Shown: piece by piece, positions 10,215 through 21,837 of the stretch
Layout of the letters: every line of letters starts with the position of its first letter
How positions within the stretch are numbered: position 1 is the first letter of the stretch
DNA from: Chondrosia reniformis
Lineage: Eukaryota; Porifera; Demospongiae; Chondrillida; Chondrillidae
Assembly: GCA_947172415.1 (NCBI GenBank)
Contig: OX359193.1
Location: 3,900,501-3,964,500, forward strand
Length of the DNA stretch: 64,000 nucleotides
Reading direction: 5' to 3'
Position numbers and translations under genes: made by a program
Notes under the pieces: generated by a model
What the model was told of the DNA's origin: nothing
Seen by the model: only the letters and a program-made list of their open reading frames with translations
Database searches by the model: none

Positions 10215-11040
10215 TACTATTATCAAAACTAGCTGCAAAAAAAAGATTTGAAGAAGAAGGAGAAAGATTTTCTAGTTGAGAAAGACATGGAAGGTCTCAA
10301 AAATGTTGATGAAAGTACATCAGCAAAAAAAGAAAGACAAGTGATGGCAGGAAGGAGAAGAAGTGTAAGAAGGAAGTGACAATCCTTTGTGTCGCAGAGG
10401 CGTATGAACCAGACTTGCCCCCAGAAGAATCTACACCTCCAGAAGCATCCTTACCATTGCCAAATGAATCAGAAGTTCCTGGTCACAGCACTCGTCTTAT
10501 TATGATGAGCCTGAATTGATCAAACAGGTATTGGAAAAGCTGGAGACTGTTGAGAACTTGGTTAATCAACAATTTGCATTAATGCAAGTGATGCAGGATG
10601 TTCAAGCTGGGAAGCTAATCAAATTGCAAACTAAACTTGAAACCCTGGAATGAACAGCAGCAGGTTCTACAGAAACCACTAGCAGAAAAGCAGAAAAATG
10701 CACCCTGTCCCCAGAGTTCTATCCATTGACAAGAAAGGTCCTTCAAAATGCTTCTAATTGTGCAGTGTAACATACAACACCCCAGTTCTCCAGCACTCCA
10801 GCTGGTCAGCTCAAAGCTGCTGCTGATGTCATCAGTCCAAACAGCAAGCTACTGCTGTCAGTAACCAAGGCTGGTCGTATGGCAGCCAAACTGGCAAGAG
10901 ATTTGGGGAAGATGTGATGCCTATAATTATAAGTACCGTGTCAGGACTGCAGAAGGACAAATTAAAAGAAATTAAATCAAGACTATATGAGGTTTATCAC
11001 GTCGATAACCTGCTAGAGTTTGAACCATTGTGACAAATAT
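10215..11040 (+). pseudogene. BEN-domain-like protein pseudogene, apparently intronless
   Basis: A Lys-rich start is followed by an acidic/Pro stretch (PDLPPEESTPPEASLPLP), a helix (LIKQVLEKLETVENLV) and a region resembling the BEN fold (KAGRMAAKLARDL, then DVMPIIISTVSG, then KEIKSRLYEVYHVDNLLEFEPL and a stop). At least one frameshift (near 10905) and several stops are present. BEN domains bind DNA or chromatin partners. The layout resembles the better copy at 28085-29051. Identification rests on the STVSG...L...KIK pattern and is tentative. Confidence 0.4.
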
Positions 11041-11139
11041 GCCTCATTGCCATAGGCAAAGCCTGCCAATGTTTAAGAGCAAAAGACACCATATGTATCT
11101 CCTAATTAGTACCTTACTCCTTTTGTATTTAAAACTACC

Positions 11140-11900
11140 ATGATTGCATTTTTTTGGGGCGCTTTTGCCCTACATTGTTTGCAGAAATTATATTATCATA
11201 TAGCTTGCTGTTCACAACCTTGTATCACAGCGCTGAGGTGTATATGGGTTTTATACATACGAGTCACGAGGGCGAGTACATTTAAAATATATATACACCG
11301 AAGCACCGTGGTATGAATTGCTTTTTATCGTTATTTTGGCGGAACTTTCAGGATGGCTCTGCTAGCGTCTGGTTGTTTTGCTTAAATGCTGATGACTTCA
11401 TAGAATGCTCTTGCCCTGACTATTCCAACTGTCCTAAATGTAAGGAGAATTGTTCACCACCAAAGAAGAAACTTCTTTGTTTACCATATTTGGGAAGGGA
11501 TATTACAGGATTTAAGAAGCCAATGCAGTGTACAGCTTCTTAAATCCTGTTATATCACAGTTACACAATTTAAACACAGGTGGTTGCCCCGGCAACAGAC
11601 TATATATTAATTTTTACCGGTCACCAAAATGGCGGACATTTGGCTGGCTTTCGTTTTCTAGCTTAAAACTAGCTTTCTCTTAAGACATTAGCGTCGAATT
11701 TTAAACAAACACTTTAACTAGAAATGTATAACAAGTGCAGCCTGCGTAAAAATGTTTTCTACGAGATATAGCCTTGAAAAATTAACGGCAATCAAGCAAC
11801 GATCAGATGCGGTTAACCGGACATCTAACTGAGTGGTTCGAGTTTGCTCATGGGGTACCTCGAACTACTTGTTGCTCTTAGCCAGTAAACTCTGTCTCTT
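11140..11900. repeat. dispersed repeat with Cys-rich exon and stem-loop (copy 1)
   Basis: The repeat begins TTTTTTTGGGGCGCTTTTGCCCT and shares its start and its end (GTTAACCGGACATCTAA, then GAGTGGTTCGAGTTTGCTC) with 26549-26975. Its middle (11220-11556) is repeated in inverted orientation at 13936-14285. It includes a short frame with NADDFIECSCPDYSNCPKC (11380-11450), a Cys-rich exon-like sequence. The stem-loop at 11501-11556 closes the block. Confidence 0.55.
11501..11556. repeat. 22-bp-arm stem-loop, 14-nt loop
   Basis: GATATTACAGGATTTAAGAA-GC pairs with GC-TTCTTAAATCCTGTTATATC around the loop CAATGCAGTGTACA. The same stem-loop, with a different loop, recurs at 13940-13997. The arms of both copies agree almost completely while the loops differ. 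Confidence 0.75.
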
Positions 11901-12174
11901 TGTACATACATGAAATAGGACAGACATAATAAATATATCAGTATAACATAATATATATCAGTATGCACGTGTATACCACAATACAATGTGAAACTGTAGA
12001 TGTACGTATATACCTAAATTCTGTTCATTAGTAATATCAGTTAATATTCACTTGGTCCGCCTTCTCACTTAGGCAAAACCTTAAACAGGTGATTGATGTA
12101 TGGACAACATATGTTTTCAACTGTTTCCCAAAAAGCTAGAATTTCCTAAATGAGGACTTCTTGGGCTTTACCTC

Positions 12175-13096
12175 TTATCTCAAGTGCTCTTTCAATTCAT
12201 GCCACAGGTTCTGGATTGGGTTACAATCAGGGGACTGAAGTGGGGTACGGCACCAGTTGAATCCATGATCAATGAAAAACTGTTGAGCCAGGACAGATGT
12301 ATGCTTTGAGTCGTTGTCTTGAATGAATCTATGTCCATTTGGATAGAGTTTCACAATCATCGGCAGAAGTGCTTGCTCCAGTATGCCAACGTAGGCAACT
12401 GCATCCATACACCCTTCAAAAATACAAATACCCAATCACCTTTCTTGCTAATGGCAGCCCACACATGTACCTTTGTTGGGAGCTTTGGTCTGGGCTTGTA
12501 CCTGGGTTTCAGACCTGATTTAGTACAGCATAATCTCTGTAGTTTCATCAGAGAATATGACATTCCTTTGTTCTTTCTAGCCCATACCAGTCTTTTTCCC
12601 TTGTTGACTACACCTATCATCTGGCAGTAGACAATACCACGCGTGTCCACCCAAGCCCCGTTCGGCATTTCAGTACAGTGGTTTCACATATATGATGGCC
12701 ATGCTCTGCTAGCATTTTATTCAGCTCCTTTGCACATTGTCTCGTCAGCTTCCATCATTTTCTCATCTACCATTCTCCTCACTTCAGCAGTTATCTTTGA
12801 CTTTCTACCAGAACCTTCCTGTCTGCCAATAGCACCATACTCAATGTACTATTTCAGGAACATCTGAATACCTTGTCTTGAGGTTTGTATATATATACAT
12901 TTTCCTGTGTTAGGATTCTAGTGATTGTAGGTGCCTTGTGCCTATCATGCCAAAGAGAATCTATCCTCTGCCTTTTGTACTCGGTGAATGTAGCCATAAC
13001 TCTTTCACACAAAATCGACTGATTTCTTCCTGCAAAGCAACATGCGCACCTGTACGCAACACATTCAGCTCCTTTGCAACACAGATCAAACTTCAT
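12175..13096 (-). pseudogene. Tc1-type DDE transposase pseudogene
   Basis: On the minus strand, an N-terminal helix-turn-helix part (ATFTEYKRQRIDSLWHDRH, 13000-12905) precedes a decayed linker. Next comes the catalytic core: SDETTE (first Asp, in a shifted frame near 12560), KPRPKLPTKVHVWAAISKKG (12500-12440), DNDSKHTS (second Asp) and PLQSPDCNPIQNLWHELKEHL. The third catalytic residue, Glu in the usual NPIE, is Gln here. With several frameshifts, the protein is dead. It lies within the inverted ends at 9606-13222 and is probably the transposase that moved them. Confidence 0.8.
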
Positions 13097-13239
13097 TTGA
13101 AGCTTGGTCCAACTTCGAGCCCAACTTTACTCATAGTTTGATCCAACTTAGCTCAATGTTTGGCCTAACTTTGCTCAAAGTACGAACTTCGCATGGTAAC
13201 ATATTTTCCGTGCCTTCCGAAAGTTATTTAATGGATGCA

Positions 13240-13935
13240 TTAACTCTCACCCCCACTTCTAGTCTTTAACACCCTTGAAAAATGCCTTTTTACTCTATCA
13301 TATCCTGGTAAACAAATCACCAATCTTATTTATGATATGTGTTTAAAGCACAAATCCCTTAGCTAATTATTTATCAAGGATTTTTATAGAGTATACACGT
13401 CCCCACCTCCCACACACTCCACCCTATATATATATATATACCTAGCTGTCAATTCCAGAAGGGCAATGAACTTCCAAGTATACTATTTATCATAACTTTC
13501 CTTTGTAATGTGACTTATAAACCTGAACTGGTTGGGCCATCCTTATTAATCTTACTTTTTGTATGGGATTTCACAATAATAAACAATCAATATTATTATT
13601 ATTATTGTAGCTGTGAACAAGGTCTGAAAATCTATGATTTACAAATCAAGGCCTGCACAAAATCCCGGCGTAATTCAGACTGTTTGAATCTTAGCAACTC
13701 AGGATGATTGCTATTTGCCTATGCAGTGGCAAACATGATTGTAAATACACCACAATCGCAGGAATTTTGTTGGACTTGGACATTGAAGAATTGTAGCTTG
13801 ATTTAATGGTAAAACCCACCCATGATGGCAGCTACTTGCTTTTTGAGGTCTAGTCCTTGCAAACTCTTCATATAGGACGGAAAATTCCCTGGTCTAAGGC
13901 TGTCATACCGCAACCGCCTGTGTTTAAATTTCGTA
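13240..13935. other. repeat-derived spacer with (ATT)n tail
   Basis: No gene is seen. A TATATA tract lies at 13425-13440. At 13515-13612 a sequence (ACCTGAACTGGTTGGGCCATC ... TATTATTATTATTATTG) resembles 49700-49805, so it looks like the 3' tail of a dispersed retroposon. The remainder is unremarkable. Confidence 0.45.
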
Positions 13936-14285
13936 ACCATGATATAACAGGATTTAAGAAGCTATATACTGCATCGGCTTCATAAATCCTGTTATATCCC
14001 TGCCCAAATATGGTAAACTAAGACGTTTCTTCTTGGGGGTGGACAAATCTCCATATATTTAGTTGGGGTAGTCATGCAAGAGCATTCTATGAAGTCGTCA
14101 GCATTTAAGCAAAAACAACCAGACACTAGCAGAGCCATCCTGAAAGGTCCGCCAAAATAACGATAAGAAGCGACAGAGTATATATCACTCATACCACGGC
14201 GCTTTGGTGTATACACATGCCCTCGTGACTCATGCGTATTAAACCCATATACACCTCATGCAGTGCCGTGGTATAACTAGAACGT
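13936..14285 (-). repeat. inverted copy of the Cys-rich-exon repeat (copy 2)
   Basis: On the minus strand this matches 11220-11556. It includes a frame starting MALLVSGCFCLNADDFIECSC (14135-14075) and the stem-loop at its 3' end (13940-13997: arms GATATAACAGGATTTAAGAA-GC and complement, loop TATATACTGCATCG). Both copies are frame-damaged at different places. The shared ATG-led Cys-rich peptide suggests the first exon of a mobile element gene. Confidence 0.6.
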
Positions 14286-14289
14286 AGAT

Positions 14290-14570
14290 TCTGATTATTC
14301 CGTCCCTTGTGTAGTAATTGGATATGGTGATCCAATGCTGCTTTAAGATGTACCACATATGTCTTACCTGCCCCATAATAAATGGTGAAGCAGCCTAGAG
14401 TGTGATTGTGAGATATCCATTACTTTTCCAAAAGTTCTCTGGCTTTTATCATTTTTAGACCCGAGATGACCATTCTCTTACATTTGAACAAGTAAACCAT
14501 CTGAGTCTTCAGTAGATTTGTCAAGGCTCTCAACACCAGCTCTAAACTCACACTGGCTGAATTTTCATCT
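14290..14570. other. spacer without recognised content
   Basis: Nothing convincing is seen on either strand. It lies between the inverted repeat copy and the 3' end of the MULE-like pseudogene and may contain that element's 3' untranslated part. Confidence 0.3.
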
Positions 14571-16200
14571 ATGGTATTTTTACGTCTTTAGTAACGGGTA
14601 GTTGATCTGGTTCAAAACGGTCCTCATCATCTCCACCAAAATCAATTGTCTAAAATAAATAATGCAAGCTAATACACACATTGTTAGATGTAATCTTAAG
14701 TAAAACTGGCTCACAGTCATTTGTAAAGGAAAATTTGCAACTGCAGATGGATCCAGATTGTTGTTCATTACCATGCACTCATCAGGTGGTCTTTGCAAGC
14801 GCTGATAATCTGGCATCAAGTCATAGGTGCTAAGACCGCAAAATCCTCTATGAACCTCATGGATGTAGTAGACTTGCAGTTGTAGTAGGGCATGTGCAAT
14901 GATGTCTACTGGAATTCCCTTCCATTGCAGGTATCTCTTCATGACTGTATTGAATCCTTCAGACATATTTGTAGCAATAAGTTATACCCCCTGTTGGATG
15001 TAGATGTTGTATTTTACTACTGCCCAATGGGCCATTCTGCGGGAAATTAGCTTATCATCAATGTATGTCACCATTTTCTCACTCCAAATGGTAAATAATT
15101 CACTCATATATTCCTCAAATGACTCCTTAGAATCTTTTGCAGTACTTTTTGGACCTATACATGATAATGCATAATATACACGAATGAATGAATGTATATA
15201 GGCATATACTGGCCAATTTACAAACAGTATAGACTATAGTTCTAATTTAATTGATATATTTCTTTACCTGATCAACTAGCATAGGAATTTCATTACTCCT
15301 CGCACCATGACCCCTTAACCAAGCTTTCAAGGATTTAAAAATGATTTCAGCACTGCAAGATAGCAATGTTATTGAGTGTGGATGAAGCTGCTTGGTGAAG
15401 GGCCCTTTCATCATCTGCAATCAATGGAACTGAAGTATTCGAAATAGGGCTATATCTAGTCTTAAAAATGGAATTCCCTCTCTCACATGTCTGAAGAAGA
15501 CTTCAAGAGTTTTCATAAATTTTCTTTCATGTAAGAGGAAGGCTACTGGCAATACTGGATATCCAGTGAACAAGGTGTACCGGTAGAGTAGGAGCGATAC
15601 ATAAAATTCTTCCAGTTGGATATGTGCTATCGTATGAAAGCATATAATTCTCTGCTGGCGTTGATAAAACCCTTTGAACCACTTCTGCCATTCTATCAAG
15701 CATAAATACCACTTCTAAATCTGGGTATGTAGCAATGTACTTTATGAAAAATAGCGTATCATAGGCTGCTTAGTGCAAATTAAAGAGTACATCGTGGCTC
15801 TACCTCTGCTTCTGTCTCTGATTGCAAGTTTGAGACTTGCTTTAGATTTATAGAAAGCAGAGTTGGAGCTAGCCCAAGACGACTGGCTGTACTAATGGCC
15901 ATTTTGTAAATTCTAGATGCAGGTAAGGAGTTGCTGCCCTTTATAGATGCCCTGACCGAGGTATCTGTTGATAGAATGACTTCTTTTCTGACGTTTTGTC
16001 TATGAGCAAACTGTACAGCTGCCTCTTCATAATGTACAATAATGTACAATTACTACGGGACAAGTGAAATGGCAGTATACCTCCTTAGAAAGGTTATTAG
16101 TTACACCTCCATCTGGTAAGGCAGTCTTGAAATAAAGCTTTTTCACAATAGGTGCCTTTTCTGGGAATTTTCCGCCTGTACATATCAGCCCTCCAGTCTT
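14570..16200 (-). pseudogene. MULE-type transposase pseudogene
   Basis: Minus-strand blocks in order are PDGGVTNN and AVQFAHRQNVRKEVIL (near 16110-15960), then SYDSTY (candidate first Asp, near 15620). These are followed by EEFYVSLLLYRYTLF, GYPVLPVAFLLHERKF and EVFFRHVREGIPFL (15600-15440). The end part is SEGFNTVMKRYLQWKGIPVD (14960-14900) and GFCGLSTYDLMPDYQRLQ. The DxTF-like start followed by a hydrophobic P-V-x-P-x-A-F-L-x-H-x-R block is characteristic of MULE domains. Frames change several times and stops are frequent, so the gene is not functional. No zinc finger was found upstream. Confidence 0.5.
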
Positions 16201-16509
16201 CTAAATGTTTAATATGAAATAATAGTTTTACATATTTTTCAATCTATATGGAGTTAGTATACATCTATAGATGTGAGCGACTCATTTATATATACTGGCG
16301 TAGCTATGTACATATTGCCTACTGCAGCTGCTCCAGGGACCAGAGTATCGTAGTTCTATAAATGTATGCATGGTTTTTAATTATGCTATATATACGAGTG
16401 ACTACCGAAGCACATAATTTAATTTCGCACTTGATTTAACCGTGCGAAAAAAACAAATTCTTACCTCTGTTAAGGTGTTAAAAAGATGATCATTTAAGAG
16501 TGATTCACG

Positions 16510-16737
16510 ATGGCACTCCTAAAGTATTTTATGACCACGCTACCGACTGCAAAAGAGACAGAAATCGGCGAGAAAGCTACGAAAGAAGTGAAAGTTGCCG
16601 TATTACAATTGACAGGTCCACAGAGAGAAAATGGTAAATGGAAGGCTTATATGGCCTTCAGCGATGAACAGAGAGCTGCTACTGGTCAGTATGCTGCTGA
16701 AAACAGCAATGCTGCTGCAATCTTTCAAATCGCATAA
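16510..16737 (+). pseudogene. N-terminal exon of a pogo-like transposon protein
   Basis: ATG at 16510 opens 75 codons: MALLKYFMTTLPTAKET, then AYMAFSDEQRAATGQYAAEN and NAAAIFQIA before a stop. The MxLLKYF start and the AxEQRAxIGxYAAEN helix are shared with pogo-type elements of this window (compare MSLLKYF at 61038 on the other strand). The rest of the gene is missing. Short AT-rich words (ATCGCATAATTAAA, twice) follow it. Confidence 0.5.
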
Positions 16738-16739
16738 TT

Positions 16740-17159
16740 AAAAAGCGCATAAATTTAGGAATGGTCCAAAATCGCATAATTAAATACCTGTATAAAAATA
16801 ATAGAACTACAGTATATAACTGCATGTCATAAACAACAGGATTATAGTATGAAGGCGTTTATATATAGTAAACTTCACCACCCTTGGGTGGCTCTGCTAT
16901 ATAGTTATCTTCATATATATTTGCCAATTTCATTATATATGCTAAGGATTTCTACAATGCTGAACCTCTCTGATTTCATGAAGGAAAATGGGGGTCCTAT
17001 TTTGCTCTCTAATTCACTTACTGACATAGTAGTGCCTTGATAATGTACTGATAATCTTCTAACTCTCCCTGTCCCACAACTCAGTGGACCATATGGTTTA
17101 CCACGTGTTAAAGCGTGTGTTTTTATGTGTAAAAACTAAAGAAATAACTGCGATGACTA
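16740..17159. other. AT-rich spacer
   Basis: Nothing is seen apart from two near-identical words (AATCGCATAATTAAA at 16725 and 16770) next to the pogo fragment and scattered TATATA tracts. Confidence 0.4.
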
Positions 17160-17640
17160 GAGTAATCAATCAGAATTGGGACACTTCAGAATTGGGACAC
17201 CTGGTTCTAGGGGCTATGAACTTCAAACATGGACTGACTTGTAGCACTCATCAAAAGTAATTCACATGTTTACAACAAGACGGCTGCATTTGGATTTCGT
17301 TGAGAACGAGCAGTTTATCTAGCTGTCCTAAAACAATCAAAATTAGGACAGTTTAATCAGAAATGGGACACTTGCATCTGGTGCCTTCAGTTTTAGACAG
17401 ATATGGCTCTAACTTTCACAGAAGGTAGCCCTCTAAGAAGTGCCCGGAAACCATCTGAAACCCACTAAATGCGGCCACGACGATCATAACACACTCTCCT
17501 GATCGGAAATGGGACAGCTCCCTTATCAGAAATGGGATAAATGTTGGAAACTGGTTCTCTGTGAAAACTGGAGCTAACGGTTTCAAATAAGGATTGAAAT
17601 GTAGCTCTCCTCGCAGCTGATTGGCATTCTTACAACCAGA
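17160..17640 (+). repeat. GGGACA-word dispersed repeat, copy 1
   Basis: TCAGAAATGGGACA or TCAGAATTGGGACA recurs at least six times, spaced by 40-150 bases. An inverted, diverged copy of 17160-17420 lies at 34310-34590; both contain the stretch around GACGGCTGCATTTGGATTTC and its complement. No ORF is seen. Confidence 0.65.
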
Positions 17641-17649
17641 AAGTTACAT

Positions 17650-18478
17650 TGTAGGAGCAATATGAGCCCCCTGTGAATAGGGTATGGGGGGGACCTAATT
17701 TCATAGGAATTTATGCCCCTGGACACAACTCAGTGGAAAAAATGGCTGCCATTGCTAAAGCTGCTGTTAGTGATTTTGGTCCTTTTTTGAACGATTAGGG
17801 ATTTAGCCCCCCTTCCTCATTTACCTTTCAAGAAAGGTGAGTAACACTCATTGCATAATTGAACTAAATCAGTTGTCAAGTTTTATTTCACTTTTTAATT
17901 TTAACGTTCTTTAGTCAACTGTAAAGCATATTGTACAGGTTAGGCAGCGGCAGTGGCAGCGGCGGTGTGCGATGGTTTGTCACCTGCTTTAGTAAGTTTA
18001 GAAAGAGCGATTTAATAGTGTAATATCAATTGTTACCACTTACTCTTACTTAATTGTATCAATAAAAATGAAAATGTTTAAGAGAAAGTGTCACTGTACG
18101 AAAGAAAACAGTTCTTTTAATGTTGACGTTTGTGCCACTTTTTATATAGAGGGCAACATGTTTGAATATTGAATACCATTATATATACTGTAATAAGAAT
18201 ACCCAGTGTGTATTAGAGATAATATGCTAATAATGTCATCTTAAAGACATCTTGATCATCTCTAAATTGAACTTAAAGCTGGACTGTCCATCTTGAAGCT
18301 TATCTTTACTTTCTTTACAGTATGTAAAGAGGATCCCGTCTTACAGTGTAAGCAATCAGTTTATATTTGAATCAAATTTTCAACAATATTAAATTTAAAC
18401 TAACGTCAGCATAAAATGGTCATTAAAGTAATACTAAATGTATACATTCAAAAATGAGTTCCTAGAAATGGTGTCTTT
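17650..18478. other. non-coding spacer
   Basis: A small (GGCAGC)-type run lies at 17943-17970. The rest is AT-rich with no gene or repeat recognised. Confidence 0.4.
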
Positions 18479-19446
18479 TTATATACATGAATTGCAAAAC
18501 CATGCCTCTTGTGAATTAATGTATTTTGAGGGGTTTTGGAAACATTCAGGATGGTACCACTCTTAGCAGGTACTGCACTGCACAAGTTTTGTGCTGTCTC
18601 TTGGCAATCTGCATGTGCAGTATAGAGCTACCTCCCGTCTTCTCCATTTGCATGCTTTGTGTGCTCTCTTTCTTGAGGGAAATGGTGTTAATGATTTTTC
18701 CTCCAGGCTGTTCAGTAGGTGAGATCGCATCAAATTCTGTGTGAAGTTCTCTTGGGATGGATCTTTTCCATTACAAATGGAACAGGCATAGCTCTAGCAA
18801 AGAGGCCACAATCGCCTGATCCACATTGGAATGGCATGTTGGCATATTCTATCACCATTAATTTATTAAAAGTGTACAGGATCTCTGCTATAACTGTGAT
18901 CTCAGTTGGTGACAGTGAAAGGTTAAGGCTGTCAAAGACTTGGATGGATGATGCTTTACATCAAACATTTGATACTGTAATCCAATGGTTCTTGTTGACA
19001 TGAAGTAGTTGGACAAACTGCTTCTTACCAAGGACATTAAAACAGCCAACCTGTTGTAAGAGAATGTTCTGTAGTTCAGCCATATTTGGATGTTGAATCT
19101 TTATTAATGTTTGTGCTGCATTAATCAAGCCATTGTTTAGCCATGCACCATTTACAAGAGTGTCGCGATCTTCTATAAAGAGGGGTGTTTCTTCAATCGT
19201 TACCCAAGCATCCTTAGAAATAATGGTAGCAGCATTACTTGAATCCACTGTTACAGGAATGCCTTGTGAAGGTTTATTAATGCAATCTTTCCCTGGATGG
19301 CAATAGTGGCTGCACCAACGTTTCTCTTTTTTGCAAAAACATTTTCTACTTGCACATCTTGCTTTACAGGTGCAACATATCTTGTTGAATGATTTCTTTG
19401 AGGGGGACTTCTCCGGGCAGTGGGAGGGGGACACATCTTGTGACAT
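18479..19446 (-). pseudogene. Cys-rich + Ulp1-like protease + PHD finger protein, broken
   Basis: Minus strand from ATG 19446. The first block is Cys-rich: CCTCKARCASRKCFCKKEKR and CSHYCHPGKDCINK. Next is an Ulp1/C48-like catalytic part: AWLNNGLINAAQTLIKIQHP, then QFVQLLHVNKNHWITVSN (catalytic His), VFDSLNLSLSPTE (Asp) and FQCGSGDCGLFARA (oxyanion Gln and catalytic Cys). A PHD finger follows: YCTCRLP, QCSTC, EWYHPECF, WFCNSC. Damage consists of TGA just after HWITVSN-V, a one-base frameshift near 18797 and TAA between the fourth Cys and EWYH. Ulp1-type enzymes cut SUMO or ubiquitin-like modifiers and PHD fingers read histone tails; the combination here is seen in the sequence. It is probably an element-encoded gene. 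Confidence 0.7.
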
Positions 19447-19499
19447 TGGTCTTTGATCGTGAGGTCTTTTTGCTGGTAGTTTTGTAGGTGTAGAAAATA

Positions 19500-20780
19500 T
19501 TGGAAAGACATAGAATCTATTTTATTACATTTGCCTTGAGTTTCCTAGAACATATGACTTATATACAGTACACTTTGGGTTGGTTGTCCTGATGGGGACG
19601 TTGCAATCGGTAACTCGCAATATAAATTTAAACATAATATATTTGAGTATACCTTTGGACTGAAAATTTGAAGTCCTCCTGTTTTCTTCCTCTATTTTGC
19701 AAGGCAAACCTGATTACTTGCATTCTGGTACACTGCACGTACCAAAGAATCATTAAAGCATCATTTTATCTTAATACAGTCAACATGCATGATAAAAATT
19801 GCCATGTTGACTGTTATTTTTATTCAGCTCACCTTAAGTAATGGCATCTCTCATTTCCAGTCATTTCTAGGAGCCTTATGACCCACTTAGCAAATGCAGT
19901 GTAATGTGGATTTGGAATGAAATAGTAAGAACTACCAAACATCATTTTCATTTGAACTTCTGCTTCCAGCCCATTAATTAACCCTTAATAGTCTAGCAAA
20001 GCATTACTCTCTATGAGAGATCCTTCAGGAGGTATTTTGTCTCCCTTGAATTGTAGAAACCACTTTTCCAATTCTGAAGTCATCAAATAAAATCCTCATC
20101 TATGTCTACTACCCCTACAGACGGCAGTCCCTCTGCTTTTCTCCAGTTCATCCAAACCATGGTGTGATTGCAGATATATTGAAAAAATTGTATCTCCTTA
20201 CTATTGCTGTCAAAGGAATTGTATTGTAACTTCTATATACATGGTATAAATTATATGTACTTACTATATATATTGTATATATCTATTAAAATGAATGTGT
20301 ATATACCTGTATTTCATCATCTGTTGAACATTGGAGAGGATACCGAATTTCAAGTCAAATATGATTTCGAAGGATTTGTTTTATGAAACTGTCATTATGC
20401 AAAAGTCTTTCAATGGAATCAATGGATATTGCAGAACTCCTGGACATAATTAAAGGTAATCATTTATAATTAAGTAATAAATATTATTAATTTATGACTG
20501 ACTCTGTTTCTGTTTTCAACTCATTCACAATAGGTTTCTTGGCATTGTCTTTCTTCAAGAAGCCATGACTATATTGTTGATGCATTATAGAAAAAAGAAA
20601 TAATTTCATTCATATTCCATATAGTATGGCTAAAACTTACTTTTTTCCTTCTGATTCGTTGGTCTCTTCCTCCAGCCTGGGAGACACTGAGGACTCAACA
20701 CTATTAAAGGCATAGTAAATTACCAATAAATTGGGCAAAATGTTTACTTTAGCATTCATTCAGTAAACACATACATTTTG
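19500..20780. other. spacer with small hairpin, no gene recognised
   Basis: A short perfect hairpin (ACAGTCAACATG / CATGTTGACTGT) lies at 19776-19820. TATATA tracts lie near 20265-20310. The part 19450-19500 may carry a few more N-terminal codons of the Ulp1-PHD protein (PTKLPAKRPHDQRP). Nothing else is supported. Confidence 0.4.
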
Positions 20781-20781
20781 T

Positions 20782-21725
20782 TTAAAAATTTGCTGTGTGT
20801 TGGTTTGACGATTGGACAAATGGCTTGAAATGCTGCCAATTGTATTTCCTTGCCAGAACATTTCCAGTTCTTGGATGCTTTAATTGATAAAGATTCTTTT
20901 CAAATACCGTGCTGATAATATATGGGGCAAACCACCTGTTTTCCATTTTGTGACCTTTTCTATTCATTTTTTATGAATTTTCCAATAGCACCTGACTTCC
21001 TACCTATATACATCAGTGTATTCAGCAAAATTGCATGATATAGGTCAAGCTATTCTAACTCACTGGAAAATCTGTTTTCTCTGTGCACATTTTATCGTAA
21101 TAGGGCTTCTGTTTCTGTTGTACTTTGGTTATATTACCCTTAACATCCTTGAAAATGCTGTCAGACATACTAATATGTCTTCAATTCTTTTTTCTAATTT
21201 TACCTGTTATGTAGAAGCTGCTGGTGAAACATCATTTTCAGGCTGGTCAGAAGTACCCTGATTTATCTGCCCTGATTCATTGGTGTCCATAGAACTGACT
21301 GCATCATTGCCCTCCATTGGTAAGGTCATTTTCCATTAATGCATTAGGTAAAAAGGCGAGTATTGCGTTGTCTTATGCTTTGAACTTTTATATGCCATCA
21401 GGACTGAATCTAGCTTTTCATCCCAGTCATTATGTGCATCATTACACAACTTGGTCAGACTGTCTAGGAGTGTCCTGTTCATCCTTTTTGTTAGGCCATT
21501 GATCTATTTGGGTAAAAATAGTTCACACTTAATATACGTAAAAACCTAGAGAGTTATATTATACACTGAGATTGACCTGTGGAGGATATGTACTGGTGAT
21601 TCAGTGCTGTATACCAGTGAGTGCACATAGAGAGTCATTAATACGATTTACATACTCCCTGCCTTGATCTGATATCATGACTGTAAGACATCACAGTCTA
21701 CAAATTACCTTAAGGTTTATTGAAA
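20782..21725 (-). pseudogene. retroelement or Ginger-type integrase pseudogene
   Basis: Minus-strand blocks in order are VMTVISDQGREYVNRINDSL (second Asp of the DDE core, 21690-21630), then ITSTYPPQ after a stop, then INGLTKRMNRTLLDSLTKLC and NDWDEKLDSVLMAYKSSKHK (21490-21370). A C-terminal part reads MENRWFAPYIISTVFEKNLY and LKHPRTGNVLARKYN (20945-20815). The order is that of Ty3/gypsy and Ginger integrases. The catalytic Glu of the usual ER-N motif is Lys here, and stops are present, so it is inactive. No reverse transcriptase or LTR was found around it. Confidence 0.7.
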
Positions 21726-21837
21726 ATGTCTATGGTTAACCTCTTACCCACCAATGACCATTATATTGGCTTGAAATTCTTTAGACCCTTAACCGCCCCA
21801 AGGCTAAAAATGGTACGATAACTTCGAGATTTATATA

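Larger units (their letters stand above)
9606..13222. mobile_element. Tc1/mariner-type element with inverted ends and internal cargo
   Basis: The left end reads GTAGTCACGGAAAGTATG (9608 on). The right end, read on the other strand from 13222, is GAAGGCACGGAAAATATG. Behind each end lies about 180 bp of degenerate short repeats based on AACTTCGGTC / AACTTTGGTC. Between them are a BEN-like pseudogene, a repeat with a Cys-rich exon and a Tc1 transposase pseudogene on the minus strand. A target duplication is not obvious, so the exact borders are uncertain. Confidence 0.5.

Noticed and set aside
19776-19820. microRNA precursor
   Set aside because: The stem is only 12 bp, much shorter than a miRNA hairpin.
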